The position numbers were made by a program, and so were the translations under genes. Below the pieces are notes generated by a model. The model ran no database searches, had not been told where the DNA came from, and saw nothing but the letters and a program-made list of their open reading frames with translations. A stretch of DNA of 64,000 nucleotides from Zongyangia hominis (lineage in GTDB: Bacteria > Bacillota > Clostridia > Oscillospirales > Ruminococcaceae): NCBI RefSeq assembly GCF_014385095.1, contig NZ_JACRTC010000007.1, positions 37,335-101,334 on the forward strand, in the 5' to 3' direction. Positions 23,651 to 32,340 of this stretch are shown here, one piece after another; the first letter of the stretch is position 1; each line of letters starts with the position of its first letter.

Positions 23651-24919
23651 ATGGATGTTATGGTAAGCGCCTCCACCCTGCGCGGGACGGCTTCGGCCGT
23701 CCCCTCCAAGAGTATGGGGCACCGCAGTCTGATCTGCGCGGCTTTGGCCGGTGGCGGGACCGTCTCGGGCCTTCGCTTCTCGGCGGATATCTCCGCCACC
23801 GTGGACGCTCTCTCCGCCATGGGCTTTTCGCTCACCAGGGACGGCGGGGCCGTTCGGGCCGGGGCTTTTACGCCGCCGTCCTCTCGGGGCGGAGAACTGC
23901 CCGTCATCGACTGCAATGAGTCCGGCTCCACCCTGCGCTTTCTCATCCCGGTGGCGGCGGCGCTGGGAGAAAGCGTCACCTTCACCGGCCGCGGGCGGCT
24001 CCCCAGCCGTCCCATCGGCGTCCTCACCGACGCCCTCTCCCAGCACGGCGTCTTCTTCTCCGGAGACTCCCTCCCCCTTTCCATGTCAGGATACCTGAAA
24101 CCGGGACATTTCCGTCTCCCCGGCAATGTGAGCTCCCAGTATATTTCCGGGCTTCTCTTTGCCCTGCCCCTCCTGGAGGGTGACAGCGTCGTCGAGATCA
24201 CCACCCCGCTGGAATCAAAGCCCTACATCGACCTGACCGTCAAGGCCCTCGGGGACTTCGGCATCAAGGTCACTGAGACGTCCCAGGGATATGCCGTCCG
24301 GGGAAATCAGCGCTATGAGCCCCGGGACTGTGCGGTGGAGGGGGACTATTCAAACGCGGCCTTCTTCGCCTGCGGGGCCGCTTTGGGCGGCGCCGTGCTC
24401 ACCACGGGCCTTGATCCCGCCTCCCTCCAGGGGGATCGGGACATTTTCCCCCTTTTAGAGCGGATGGGCGCGAAGGTAACGTGGGAAACGGACGGCGTGC
24501 GGGTCCAATCGGGGCCGCTGCGGGGAATCGACATCGACGCGTCTCAGATTCCCGACCTGGTCCCCGTTTTGGCTGTCACCGCCGCCTTCTGCGAGGGTGA
24601 GACCACCATCTATAACGCCGGACGCCTTCGCCTCAAGGAGAGCGACCGGCTCTCCGCCGTCTCCGATTGTCTGCGCCGCTTGGGCGCTCAGGTGGAGGAA
24701 GGGTCCGACCGGTTAAAGATCACCGGCAAGCCCCGGCTTTTGGGCGGCGAGGTGGACGGCTGCAACGACCACCGCATCGTCATGGCCATGGCGGTGGCGG
24801 CCCTGCGCTGTGAGGGCCCTGTCATCATCCGGGGAGCCCAGGCGGTGGAAAAATCCTACGGCGCCTTTTTTGAAGATTATCAAGCATTAGGAGGAAACTG
24901 TCATGTCATCCGTGATTGA
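23651..24919 (+). CDS. aroA: 3-phosphoshikimate 1-carboxyvinyltransferase (EPSP synthase)
   Basis: 422 residues. SKSMGHRSLICAALA (substrate-binding Lys), CNESGSTLRFLIPVA, GNVSSQYISGLLFA and RLKESDRLSAV are all present, giving a complete two-domain EPSP synthase. It joins shikimate-3-phosphate and phosphoenolpyruvate. Its end overlaps aroC by 17 bases, with the aroC ribosome binding site (AGGAGG) inside this gene. Confidence 0.96.
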   Translation: MDVMVSASTLRGTASAVPSKSMGHRSLICAALAGGGTVSGLRFSADISATVDALSAMGFSLTRDGGAVRAGAFTPPSSRGGELPVIDCNESGSTLRFLIPVAAALGESVTFTGRGRLPSRPIGVLTDALSQHGVFFSGDSLPLSMSGYLKPGHFRLPGNVSSQYISGLLFALPLLEGDSVVEITTPLESKPYIDLTVKALGDFGIKVTETSQGYAVRGNQRYEPRDCAVEGDYSNAAFFACGAALGGAVLTTGLDPASLQGDRDIFPLLERMGAKVTWETDGVRVQSGPLRGIDIDASQIPDLVPVLAVTAAFCEGETTIYNAGRLRLKESDRLSAVSDCLRRLGAQVEEGSDRLKITGKPRLLGGEVDGCNDHRIVMAMAVAALRCEGPVIIRGAQAVEKSYGAFFEDYQALGGNCHVIRD

Positions 24920-26012
24920 CCAGAACATTAAAGTCTCCATCTTTGGCGAGTCCCACAGCCCACAAATCGGCGTGGTCATGGACAATCTTCCCGCCGGTCT
25001 TCCCATCGACATGGACAGGGTCCTCGCCTTTATGGCTCGGCGGGCTCCCCAGGCCGCGTCCTATTCCACCGCCCGGAGGGAGGCTGACGTGCCTCAGGTG
25101 GTCTCGGGGCTCTTTGAAGGGCACACCACCGGCACCCCGCTGTGCGCCCTCATCGCCAACACCGACACCCGCTCCAAGGATTACGAGGAGATGCGCGCCA
25201 AGGCCCGCCCGGGCCACGCCGACTTCACCGGCTTTCTGCGCTACCACGGCCAAAACGACTACCGGGGCGGTGGCCACTTCTCCGGGCGGCTGACGGCCCC
25301 GCTGTGCTTCGCGGGCGCTGTGGCTCTCCAGGCCCTGGAGGGTCTCGGCGTCACGGTGGGCGCTCACATCCTCTCCCTGGGCGGGGTGTGGGACAACGCC
25401 TTTGACCCGGTGGATATTTCGGCCAAAGAGCTGCGCGCGGTCAGCGGGGCCGAGTTCCCCGTCACCGTGAGCCCCGTCAAGCTCAAGATGCTGGAAGCCG
25501 TGGAAGAAGCGCGCAAGGACAAAAATTCCCTGGGCGGCACCATCGAGTGCTGCGCCGTGGGGGTGCGGCCGGGCCTCGGATCCCCCATGTTCGACGGGCT
25601 GGAAAACGTCATTTCCCGCATCGTCTTCGGCATCCCCGCCGTCAAGGGCATCGAGTTCGGCAGCGGCTTTGACTGCGCGGGCATGACCGGCAGGGAGCAC
25701 AACGACCCCTTTTATATGGACGAAAACGGCATGGTCAAAACCAAGACCAACAACCACGGCGGCATCCTGGGCGGCATCTCGTCGGGCATGCCCCTCATTT
25801 TCCGGGTGGCGGTCAAGCCCACCCCCTCCATCGCGTCGGAGCAGGACACGGTGGACTTTGTCGGCGGCAAAGACGAAAAGATCGCCATCACCGGGCGGCA
25901 CGACCCCTGCGTCGTCCCCCGGGCGGTGCCCTGCGTGGAGGCGGCGCTGGCGCTCGGCCTCTTGGACGCCTATCTGGCCCCCCGGCCCACGCTGGAAGAA
26001 GAAAGGCGGTAA
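24903..26012 (+). CDS. aroC: Chorismate synthase
   Basis: 369 residues. SIFGESHSPQIGVVMDNLPA, the RPGHADFTG segment and GGRLTAPLC-like active-site stretch (seen as FSGRLTAPLCFAG) identify AroC; the FMN-binding region with HNDPFYMD and NNHGGILGGISSGMP follows. It makes chorismate from EPSP with reduced FMN. Start ATG 24903 lies inside the aroA end. Confidence 0.96.
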   Translation: MSSVIDQNIKVSIFGESHSPQIGVVMDNLPAGLPIDMDRVLAFMARRAPQAASYSTARREADVPQVVSGLFEGHTTGTPLCALIANTDTRSKDYEEMRAKARPGHADFTGFLRYHGQNDYRGGGHFSGRLTAPLCFAGAVALQALEGLGVTVGAHILSLGGVWDNAFDPVDISAKELRAVSGAEFPVTVSPVKLKMLEAVEEARKDKNSLGGTIECCAVGVRPGLGSPMFDGLENVISRIVFGIPAVKGIEFGSGFDCAGMTGREHNDPFYMDENGMVKTKTNNHGGILGGISSGMPLIFRVAVKPTPSIASEQDTVDFVGGKDEKIAITGRHDPCVVPRAVPCVEAALALGLLDAYLAPRPTLEEERR

Positions 26013-26017
26013 TTCCC

Positions 26018-27160
26018 ATGGATTTAACACAGCTTCGCCAACAGATCGACGAGGTGGACGGACAGATCGTCGAGCTTTTCAAAACGCGGATGGCCCTGGT
26101 GGACGGGGTCGCCCGGTATAAGCGGGAACACAGTATCCCGGTCCTCCACGCGGGACGAGAAGAGGAGGTCCTCGACCGGGCGGCCAAGCTGGCGGGGCCC
26201 GAACTGGCCGGGGCCAGCCGGGTGCTCTTCACCACCCTCATGGACGTGAGCAAGGGCAGTCAGTATTCCCAGAACCTGCCCCCCGATTCCAAGCTCCTCT
26301 CCTACCGGGACCGGGCCAAGGAGCCCTTTGTCCTCCCGTCGGCGGCCCGGGTGGGCTGCCAGGGGGTGATGGGGGCCTATTCCTCCATCGCCGCCCGCCG
26401 CATGTTCCCCCAGCCGGACCTGCGCTTCTACCGTCACTTCGCCGACGTCTTCGACGCGGTGGACCAAGGGGAAATCGACTTCGGGGTCCTGCCCATTGAA
26501 AACTCCTCGGCGGGCAGCGTCGGGGAGGTCTACGACCTGATGAAAGCCCACGATTTTTCCATCGCCGCGGCTCTCAAGCTCCGCATCGACCACTGCCTGG
26601 TGGCCAAGGACTCCATGGACATCGGTAAGATTACCAAGGTCTACTCCCATGAGCAGGGCATCAACCAGTGCCGCCGCCTCTTTGACGAGCACCCCCACTT
26701 AGAGCCGGAGGTTTTCTCCAACACGGCGGCGGCGGCGGAGTTTGTGTCCAAATCGACCGACGGCACCCTGGCCGCCATCTCCTCCAAGGAGACGGCGGAG
26801 CTCTACGGCCTAAAAATCCTCAAAGAAAACGTACAGGACAATGACTTTAACTTTACCCGTTTTATCATCATCACCAAGGATTTTGTCAGGACTGCCGACG
26901 CGGACAAGATTAGCTTGAGCCTGGTCCTCCCCCACCGGGCGGGTTCCCTCTACCATGTCATCACCCGCTTTGCGGTGCTGGGCCTCAACCTGACAAAGCT
27001 CGAATCCCGCCCCATCCCGGGCCGCGACTTTGAGTTTCGGTTCTACTTCGATTTTGAAGGCTCCATCCTGGACGACAAAGTCCTCTCTCTCCTCCACCAG
27101 CTGGACCAGCAGCTGGAATATTTCTCCTTTTTGGGCAACTTCCACGAGCACTGCCGTTAA
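26018..27160 (+). CDS. pheA: Bifunctional chorismate mutase / prephenate dehydratase
   Basis: 380 residues in three parts: AroQ-type chorismate mutase (1-85, LRQQIDEVDGQIVELFKTRM), prephenate dehydratase (about 105-285, with VGCQGVMGAYSSIAARRMFP and LPIENSSAGSVGEVYDLM), and a C-terminal ACT domain (about 300-370) with HRAGSLYHV and LESRPIPGRDFEF, the Phe-binding signatures. It converts chorismate through prephenate to phenylpyruvate and is expected to be inhibited by Phe. Last gene of the operon, so Phe-specific synthesis falls under the Phe-sensing leader. Confidence 0.95.
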   Translation: MDLTQLRQQIDEVDGQIVELFKTRMALVDGVARYKREHSIPVLHAGREEEVLDRAAKLAGPELAGASRVLFTTLMDVSKGSQYSQNLPPDSKLLSYRDRAKEPFVLPSAARVGCQGVMGAYSSIAARRMFPQPDLRFYRHFADVFDAVDQGEIDFGVLPIENSSAGSVGEVYDLMKAHDFSIAAALKLRIDHCLVAKDSMDIGKITKVYSHEQGINQCRRLFDEHPHLEPEVFSNTAAAAEFVSKSTDGTLAAISSKETAELYGLKILKENVQDNDFNFTRFIIITKDFVRTADADKISLSLVLPHRAGSLYHVITRFAVLGLNLTKLESRPIPGRDFEFRFYFDFEGSILDDKVLSLLHQLDQQLEYFSFLGNFHEHCR

Positions 27161-27180
27161 ATATTCCCTCTGTTTTTACC

Positions 27181-27210
27181 GCCGCCGGACTCTTTCCGGC
27201 GGCTTTTTTT
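27181..27210 (+). terminator. Terminator of the aro operon
   Basis: Stem gccgccgg / ccggcggc with a 7-base loop and seven T. Confidence 0.92.
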
Positions 27211-27319
27211 GCGCCCGGCGGCGACGAAAACAAACCGCGTAAAAACTGCAACTAGTTGCGCGCAGAAAAATCATTGTTTTTTTTAGCGCATTTGCCGGAT
27301 AGGTTCTTTTTGTGAATTC

Positions 27320-27328
27320 TGGTATACT
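27320..27328 (+). promoter_or_regulatory. Extended -10 promoter of the EamA pair
   Basis: TGGTATACT, about 47 bases before the first EamA start; no good -35. A 12-bp palindrome GCAACTAGTTGC lies upstream at 27248-27259 and might be an operator. Confidence 0.55.
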
Positions 27329-27374
27329 AAAGTTTAGAAAATCGTTACAATATCTTCGTTCTGGAGGGGAATTT

Positions 27375-28280
27375 ATGCCAACTCTCTCTCAAACCGCACC
27401 AAACAAACAGCTCAGCCCCGGAAAGGCCACCGTTTTGTTAGTGATCTGCGCCGCCATGTGGAGCTTTAACGGCACCTGGATTAAGCTGGTGGACTTTCAT
27501 CCGATTGTTACCAACTCCGCCCGTTGTATTTTCACCGCCCTCACCCTCTACCTCTACTCCCGATACAAAAAGGAAAAGATCGCCGTCAACAAGGAAACTA
27601 TCATTGGCGGGCTGATCATGACCTCCATGATGGTCGTCTCGGCCTGTGCGTTTCGGATGACCACGGCGGCCAACGCCATCATCCTTCAGTACGTCAGCCC
27701 CATCTATGTCCTCATCGTTTCGGTCCTCTTCTTTAAGCAGAAAGCCCGCCTTAAGGACATTTTGGTGGTCGTCTTCTCCATTTTGGGTGTGGCGCTGTTC
27801 TTCATCGACAAGGTGGAGGCGGGCAATCTTTGGGGCAATATTCTGGCGGTCTTTTTGGGTATGCTCTTCGCCCTCTCCTTCCTCTACAATAACCACACCA
27901 CCCAAAACCCGCTGCACATCATTTTCTTTGCCTGCATCTTCTCCGCCCTAGTGGGAATTCCGTTTTACTTTGTCTATCCGCCCCACTTCACCCCGGCTAG
28001 CGGAACGGCCATCGTGGCCATGGGCGTCGTCAATCTGGGCATCCCCTATATCCTGTACAGCATGTCTATCCAGCGATGCAGCGCCCTGACCGCTTCCATC
28101 GCCACCATGGTGGAGCCCATCCTCACCCCCGTCTGGGCCCTGCTGCTAGTCAAAGAAAAGCCGGGTCAATTCGCCCTGTATGGCGCTGTTTTGGTGCTGC
28201 TAACCATCTCCCTTTACAGCATTTCCAATGCCCGGGCCGCTCAGAAAGCGAAGGCTCCGGCGCCCGAGAACGCCGGGTAG
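27375..28280 (+). CDS. EamA/DMT family transporter, copy 1
   Basis: 301 residues with ten membrane helices in two EamA repeats (LLVICAAMWSFNGTWIKLVD starts the first; SAPIQ-type segments are replaced by MSIQRCSALTASIATMVEPI in the second). Drug/metabolite transporters of this type export amino acids or metabolites; the substrate is unknown. ATG 27375 follows GGAGGGG. The next gene is a close paralogue and both probably share this promoter. Adjacent to aromatic biosynthesis and IOR/PaaK genes, so export of an aromatic compound is possible but unproven. Confidence 0.88.
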   Translation: MPTLSQTAPNKQLSPGKATVLLVICAAMWSFNGTWIKLVDFHPIVTNSARCIFTALTLYLYSRYKKEKIAVNKETIIGGLIMTSMMVVSACAFRMTTAANAIILQYVSPIYVLIVSVLFFKQKARLKDILVVVFSILGVALFFIDKVEAGNLWGNILAVFLGMLFALSFLYNNHTTQNPLHIIFFACIFSALVGIPFYFVYPPHFTPASGTAIVAMGVVNLGIPYILYSMSIQRCSALTASIATMVEPILTPVWALLLVKEKPGQFALYGAVLVLLTISLYSISNARAAQKAKAPAPENAG

Positions 28281-28335
28281 CGGCGCATGCATCCGTTTGT
28301 TATTCCATTTATCAACAGAAAGGCTGGGAATCCTA

Positions 28336-29223
28336 TTGACCACAACACTTCAAACCCCACAAAAACGCCAAATGGGCCAGGGCCAGGCCACCATTTTGCT
28401 GGTCGTCTGCGCCGCCATGTGGAGCTTCGCGGGCACCTGGATTAAGCTGGTGGACTTTCATCCCATCATCATCAATTCCTCCCGGTGCGTCTTCGCGGCC
28501 CTCACCCTATTTATTTATTTTAAGATCAAAAAAGACAAAATCGCCGTCAACAAGGGAACTATTCTCGGCGGCCTCATCATGGCTTCGGTCATGACCGTCA
28601 CCGTCGCCGCCCTGAGTCTGACGACGGCGGCCAACGCCATCATCCTCCAGTACATGAGCCCGGTCTATGTGCTGATCATCTCCGCCATCTTTTTCCATCA
28701 AAAGGTCCGGGGCAAGGATGTGCTGGTGGTCATCTTCTCCATCCTGGGCGTCACCCTCTTTTTTATCGACAAGGTGGCGGCGGGGAGTCTACTGGGCAAT
28801 GTCCTGGGTATCTGCGGGGGCATTCTTTTCGGCATCTCCTTTCTCTACAATAACCGCACTAAGCAAAATCCCCTCCACATCGTCTTTTGGGGTTGTGTCT
28901 TTTCGGCCCTCATCGGCATCCCCTTCTATTTTCTCTATCCGCCCCATATCACCGCTCTGGGCGCAGTGGCGGTCGTCATGATGGGCAGTGTTCATCTAGG
29001 CGTCCCCTATATCCTCTACGGTCTGGCCATCCAGCGGTGCAGCGCCCTCAACGCCTCGGTGGCCACCATGATCGAGCCCATCCTCACCCCCATCTGGGTC
29101 TTCCTCTTTGTGGGGGAAGCGCCGGGAAAATACGCGCTGGCAGGCGCCATTCTGGTCATGCTAGTTATCTCCCTTTACAGCATCTCCAACGCCCGGGCCG
29201 CTCAGAAAGCGGCGCAGGAGTAG
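28336..29223 (+). CDS. EamA/DMT family transporter, copy 2
   Basis: 295 residues, ten membrane helices, colinear with copy 1 throughout (AAMWSFAGTWIKLVDFHPI, LTTAANAIILQYMSPVYVL, IQRCSALNASVATMIEPIL), so the pair arose by tandem duplication. The start TTG 28336 gives an N-terminus of the same length as copy 1; ATG 28372 is a shorter alternative. Begins 56 bases after copy 1. The ends of both proteins share SLYSISNARAAQKA. The 98-bp repeat array starts 8 bases after its stop. Confidence 0.86.
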   Translation: MTTTLQTPQKRQMGQGQATILLVVCAAMWSFAGTWIKLVDFHPIIINSSRCVFAALTLFIYFKIKKDKIAVNKGTILGGLIMASVMTVTVAALSLTTAANAIILQYMSPVYVLIISAIFFHQKVRGKDVLVVIFSILGVTLFFIDKVAAGSLLGNVLGICGGILFGISFLYNNRTKQNPLHIVFWGCVFSALIGIPFYFLYPPHITALGAVAVVMMGSVHLGVPYILYGLAIQRCSALNASVATMIEPILTPIWVFLFVGEAPGKYALAGAILVMLVISLYSISNARAAQKAAQE

Positions 29224-29230
29224 CCGCTAC

Positions 29231-29819
29231 AAAAAGCCGCCGGTGTCCGGCGGCTTTGCCCGACAGCTCCATTGTCGGGCATGATACGCAGGGACATCCG
29301 CGCCCCTGCGCTCCGTCCCTCATGCGCGAAAAAAGCCGCCGGTGTCCGGCGGCTTGCTCGACAGCTCCACTGTCGGGCATGATACGCAGGGACATCCGCG
29401 CCCCTGCGCTCCGTCCCCCATGCGCGAAAAAAGCCGCCGGTGTCCGGCGGCTTGCTCGACAGCTCCACTGTCGGGCATGATACACGGGGACATCCGCGCC
29501 CCTGCGCTCCGTCCCTCATGCGCGAAAGCTCCACTGTCGGGCATGATACACGGGGACATCCGCGCCCCTGCGCTCCGTCCCTCATGCGCGAAAAAAGCCG
29601 CCGGTGTCCGGCGGCTTTGCCCGACGGCTCTGCTGTCGGGCATGATACGCGGGGACATCCGCGCCCCTGCGCTCCGTCCCTCATGCGCGAAAAAAGCCGC
29701 CGGTGTCCGGCGGCTTGCTCGACAGCTCCACTGTCGGGCATGATACGCGGGGACATCCGCGCTTTTGCGCTCCGTCCCTCATGCGCGAAAAAAGCCGCCG
29801 GTGTCCGGCGGCTTTTTTA
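29231..29819 (+). repeat. 98-bp tandem repeat array, six-plus units
   Basis: Units start at 29231, 29329, 29427, 29525 (short, 66 bases, lacking the first hairpin), 29591 and 29690; the last partial unit is 29788-29819. Each full unit holds AAAAAAGCCGCCGGTGTCCG (a terminator-like hairpin closed by GGCGGCTT), a second hairpin around CCGACAGCTCC...GTCGGG, then ATGATACGCGGGGACATCCG and CTCCGTCCCTCATGCGCG. Copies differ at a few positions. Only the last copy has a full T-run (TTTTTTA), so it is the working terminator of the EamA pair. Open frames through it on both strands are repeat artefacts. Confidence 0.93.
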
Positions 29820-29869
29820 GACGCCCTGCCAACCGAAGCGGCGTGCCCGGCATCGGCAGCTTTTTTTAT

Positions 29870-29898
29870 TTGAAAGGGAAGAAAAATCCGTGTATAAT
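29870..29898 (+). promoter_or_regulatory. Promoter of the second iorAB-paaK operon
   Basis: TTGAAA, 17 bases, perfect TATAAT, 37 bases before the iorA start. Confidence 0.8.
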
Positions 29899-29934
29899 AG
29901 CACATAGATCACTTTTGGAATGGGAGGATGCCAC

Positions 29935-31749
29935 TTGAACAAGCAGTTCCTAATGGGCAACGAAGCCATCGGCCTTGCGGCCATCGCCGCGGGGGTGCGC
30001 TTTGTATCCGGTTATCCCGGAACGCCGTCAACTGAAATACTCGAAACCATCGCCAAGCACAATCCTGGCGATATTTATGTAGAATGGTCCGTCAACGAAA
30101 AGGCCGCCCTCGAGGCCGCGGCGGGGGCCGCCTACGCGGGGGCCCGGGCAATGGTGACCATGAAGCAGGTGGGCCTCAACGTGGCCTCCGACCCGCTGAT
30201 GAGTCTTGCCTACATCGGCGTCAAGGGGGGGATGGTCATCGTGGTCGCCGACGACCCCGGCCCCATCTCCTCCCAAACCGAGCAAGACACCCGCCACTTC
30301 GCCCGCTTCGCCAAGGTGCCGGTCTTTGACCCCAGTTCCCCGGAGGAGGCCTACGACATGGTGGAAAATGCTTTTGCCCTCTCGGAGGAATACGGCACGC
30401 CGGTCTTCTTGCGCCCCACCACCCGCGTATGCCACGGCTGCGCCACCATCGAGGAGAAGGCGCCCCTGGAGAAAAAAGAGCCGGAAGGCTTTGTCAAGGA
30501 CCCAAGGTGGGTCATCTTCCCCCGGCTCTCCTTACAGCGGCATGGGGAAATTGAGGCCGCCCTGCCCCGGATGGGGGAGGCCCTCTCCCAGAGCCCCTAT
30601 AACCGCATCGAAGTAACCGGGAAAGTGGAGGAGGAACGCCTTCGCCTGGGAGTTGCCTCGGGCGGCGTCAGCTACGAATACACCCGGGAGGCACTGGGGG
30701 ACACCGGCGTGCGCCTGCTCAAAGTGGGGACGCCCCACCCCTTCCCGGAAGCCCTGGCGCTCGAGTTTCTCGACGGGCTGGACGAGGTGCTGGTGATCGA
30801 GGAACTGGATCCCGTCATCGAGCGGGAGCTCGTCTATCTGTGCGGTAAGCACCACCTGAATGTACATATCCGCGGCAAACTCACCGGCGACAACCAAAAC
30901 GCCGGGGAAAACTCGGTGGAATCGGTCCGCCGGGCCCTCATTGGCTTTTTGGATTTGCCCCAGCCGGAGGGCACCGTCCTGGAGCTCCCCTCCCTGCCGG
31001 TGCGGCCGCCGGTCCTGTGCGCCGGATGCCCTCACCGGGCTTCCTTCTACGCCGTCAAGCAGGCCATGAAGGGCCGCAAGGCAGTCTTCTCGGGGGACAT
31101 CGGCTGCTATACCCTGGGCAACGCCGCGCCGCTTCACATGGTGGACACCTGCCTTTGCATGGGCGCCGACGTGACCATCGCCCAGGGGCTCCACCGCATC
31201 GAACCGGACGCGGTCAACTTCGCTTTTATCGGCGACTCTACCTTCTTTGCCTCGGGCATGACCGGGGTGGTCAACGCCGTTTACAACCAGACCGACATCG
31301 TGCTCATCGTGCTGGATAACTCCACCACCGCCATGACCGGACAACAGCCCCACCCCGGCACCGGCCGGACCATGATGGGCAATATCAGCGACAAGATCAG
31401 CATCGAGAAGGTCCTCACCGCCATTGGGGTCAGCCGGGTCCTCACCGCCGACCCTCTGAACCTGAAGGAAGCGGAAAACGCCGTCAGGGAGGCCGCCGGC
31501 GTCAAGGGCGTCTCCGCGGTCATCTTCCGTTCCCCCTGCATCGCGGTGACAAAGCCCGCTGCCGGGTTTGTGGTGGACAAAGAAAAGTGCATCGGGTGCA
31601 AAAAGTGCATCCGGGAGCTGGGGTGCCCCGCCGTGGTCTGGCAGGAGGGGAAGGCGGCCATCGAGCCCAGCCTTTGCTATGGTTGTTCCATCTGCGCCCA
31701 GGTCTGTCCCTGCGGCGCCATCGAAAAAATGGGAGGTGAGGCAAGATGA
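29935..31749 (+). CDS. iorA: Indolepyruvate ferredoxin oxidoreductase, alpha subunit (locus B)
   Basis: 604 residues. Same domain order as locus A: SGYPGTPSTEI near residue 25, middle domain, TPP domain with SGDIGCYTLGNAAPLH and IGDSTFFASGMTG, and two C-terminal [4Fe-4S] motifs, CIGCKKCIRELGCP and CYGCSICAQVCP. The start is TTG 29935 (MNKQFLMGNEAIG), eight bases after GGGAGG; the ATG at 29920 lies inside that binding site. It is clearly diverged from the 4.6-kb copy, so a different aryl-pyruvate preference is likely. Overlaps iorB by 4 bases. Confidence 0.92.
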   Translation: MNKQFLMGNEAIGLAAIAAGVRFVSGYPGTPSTEILETIAKHNPGDIYVEWSVNEKAALEAAAGAAYAGARAMVTMKQVGLNVASDPLMSLAYIGVKGGMVIVVADDPGPISSQTEQDTRHFARFAKVPVFDPSSPEEAYDMVENAFALSEEYGTPVFLRPTTRVCHGCATIEEKAPLEKKEPEGFVKDPRWVIFPRLSLQRHGEIEAALPRMGEALSQSPYNRIEVTGKVEEERLRLGVASGGVSYEYTREALGDTGVRLLKVGTPHPFPEALALEFLDGLDEVLVIEELDPVIERELVYLCGKHHLNVHIRGKLTGDNQNAGENSVESVRRALIGFLDLPQPEGTVLELPSLPVRPPVLCAGCPHRASFYAVKQAMKGRKAVFSGDIGCYTLGNAAPLHMVDTCLCMGADVTIAQGLHRIEPDAVNFAFIGDSTFFASGMTGVVNAVYNQTDIVLIVLDNSTTAMTGQQPHPGTGRTMMGNISDKISIEKVLTAIGVSRVLTADPLNLKEAENAVREAAGVKGVSAVIFRSPCIAVTKPAAGFVVDKEKCIGCKKCIRELGCPAVVWQEGKAAIEPSLCYGCSICAQVCPCGAIEKMGGEAR

Positions 31750-32336
31750 ACATCAGCGCCATGTTGTCCGGCGTGGGCGGTCAAGGAACCGTCCTCGCTT
31801 CCAAACTGATCGCCCTGTCGGCCATGCAAAAGGGCCTCTTTGCCCGCACCGCCGAAACCATCGGCATGGCCCAGCGGGGCGGCTGTGTGGTTAGCCACGT
31901 CCGCATCGGCGAGGACATCCACTCCCCCATGATTCCCTTGGGAGGCGCGGATTTAATCCTGGGCTTTGAACCGGCCGAGGCCGTCCGCTGCCTGCCCTAT
32001 CTTAAGGAGGGCGGCACCGTGGTGGTCAGCGCCAAGGAGGTCAAACCCGTCACGGCGGCCCTGGGCGGCAACGATTACTCCGCCCAGGAGATGCTTTCCT
32101 TCCTTCAAGACCACGCCGGGCACGCCGTTATAGTGGACACGGCCGCCATCTGTGAAAAGTGCGGCAGCGCCAAAGTGCTCAACGTGGCCCTCTTAGGAGC
32201 CGCGGCGGCCACCGGCGCGCTGGGCCTCACCCTGGAGGAAATGGAAGGGGCCCTGAGAAAGCGGCTGCCGGAAAAGTTCCTCCCTATGAATTTAGAGGCC
32301 CTGCGTCTCGGCGCCAAGGCCGTTTTAGGAGAATAA
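31746..32336 (+). CDS. iorB: Indolepyruvate ferredoxin oxidoreductase, beta subunit (locus B)
   Basis: 196 residues, the same length as locus A. SGVGGQGTVLASKLIALSAM and ETIGMAQRGGCVVSHV are the family motifs. Partner of the preceding iorA (ATGA overlap). Compared with locus A it lacks the close similarity expected of a recent duplication, so the two loci are old paralogues or separately acquired. Confidence 0.92.
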   Translation: MNISAMLSGVGGQGTVLASKLIALSAMQKGLFARTAETIGMAQRGGCVVSHVRIGEDIHSPMIPLGGADLILGFEPAEAVRCLPYLKEGGTVVVSAKEVKPVTAALGGNDYSAQEMLSFLQDHAGHAVIVDTAAICEKCGSAKVLNVALLGAAAATGALGLTLEEMEGALRKRLPEKFLPMNLEALRLGAKAVLGE

Positions 32337-32340
32337 AGCC

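Noticed and set aside
29202..29756. Repetitive protein encoded by the tandem repeats
   Set aside because: Frames exist on both strands only because the repeat lacks stops; no ribosome binding site, and the hairpins explain the sequence better.
29231..29819. CRISPR array
   Set aside because: The 98-bp units are nearly identical along their whole length; there are no unique spacers, and no cas genes are nearby.
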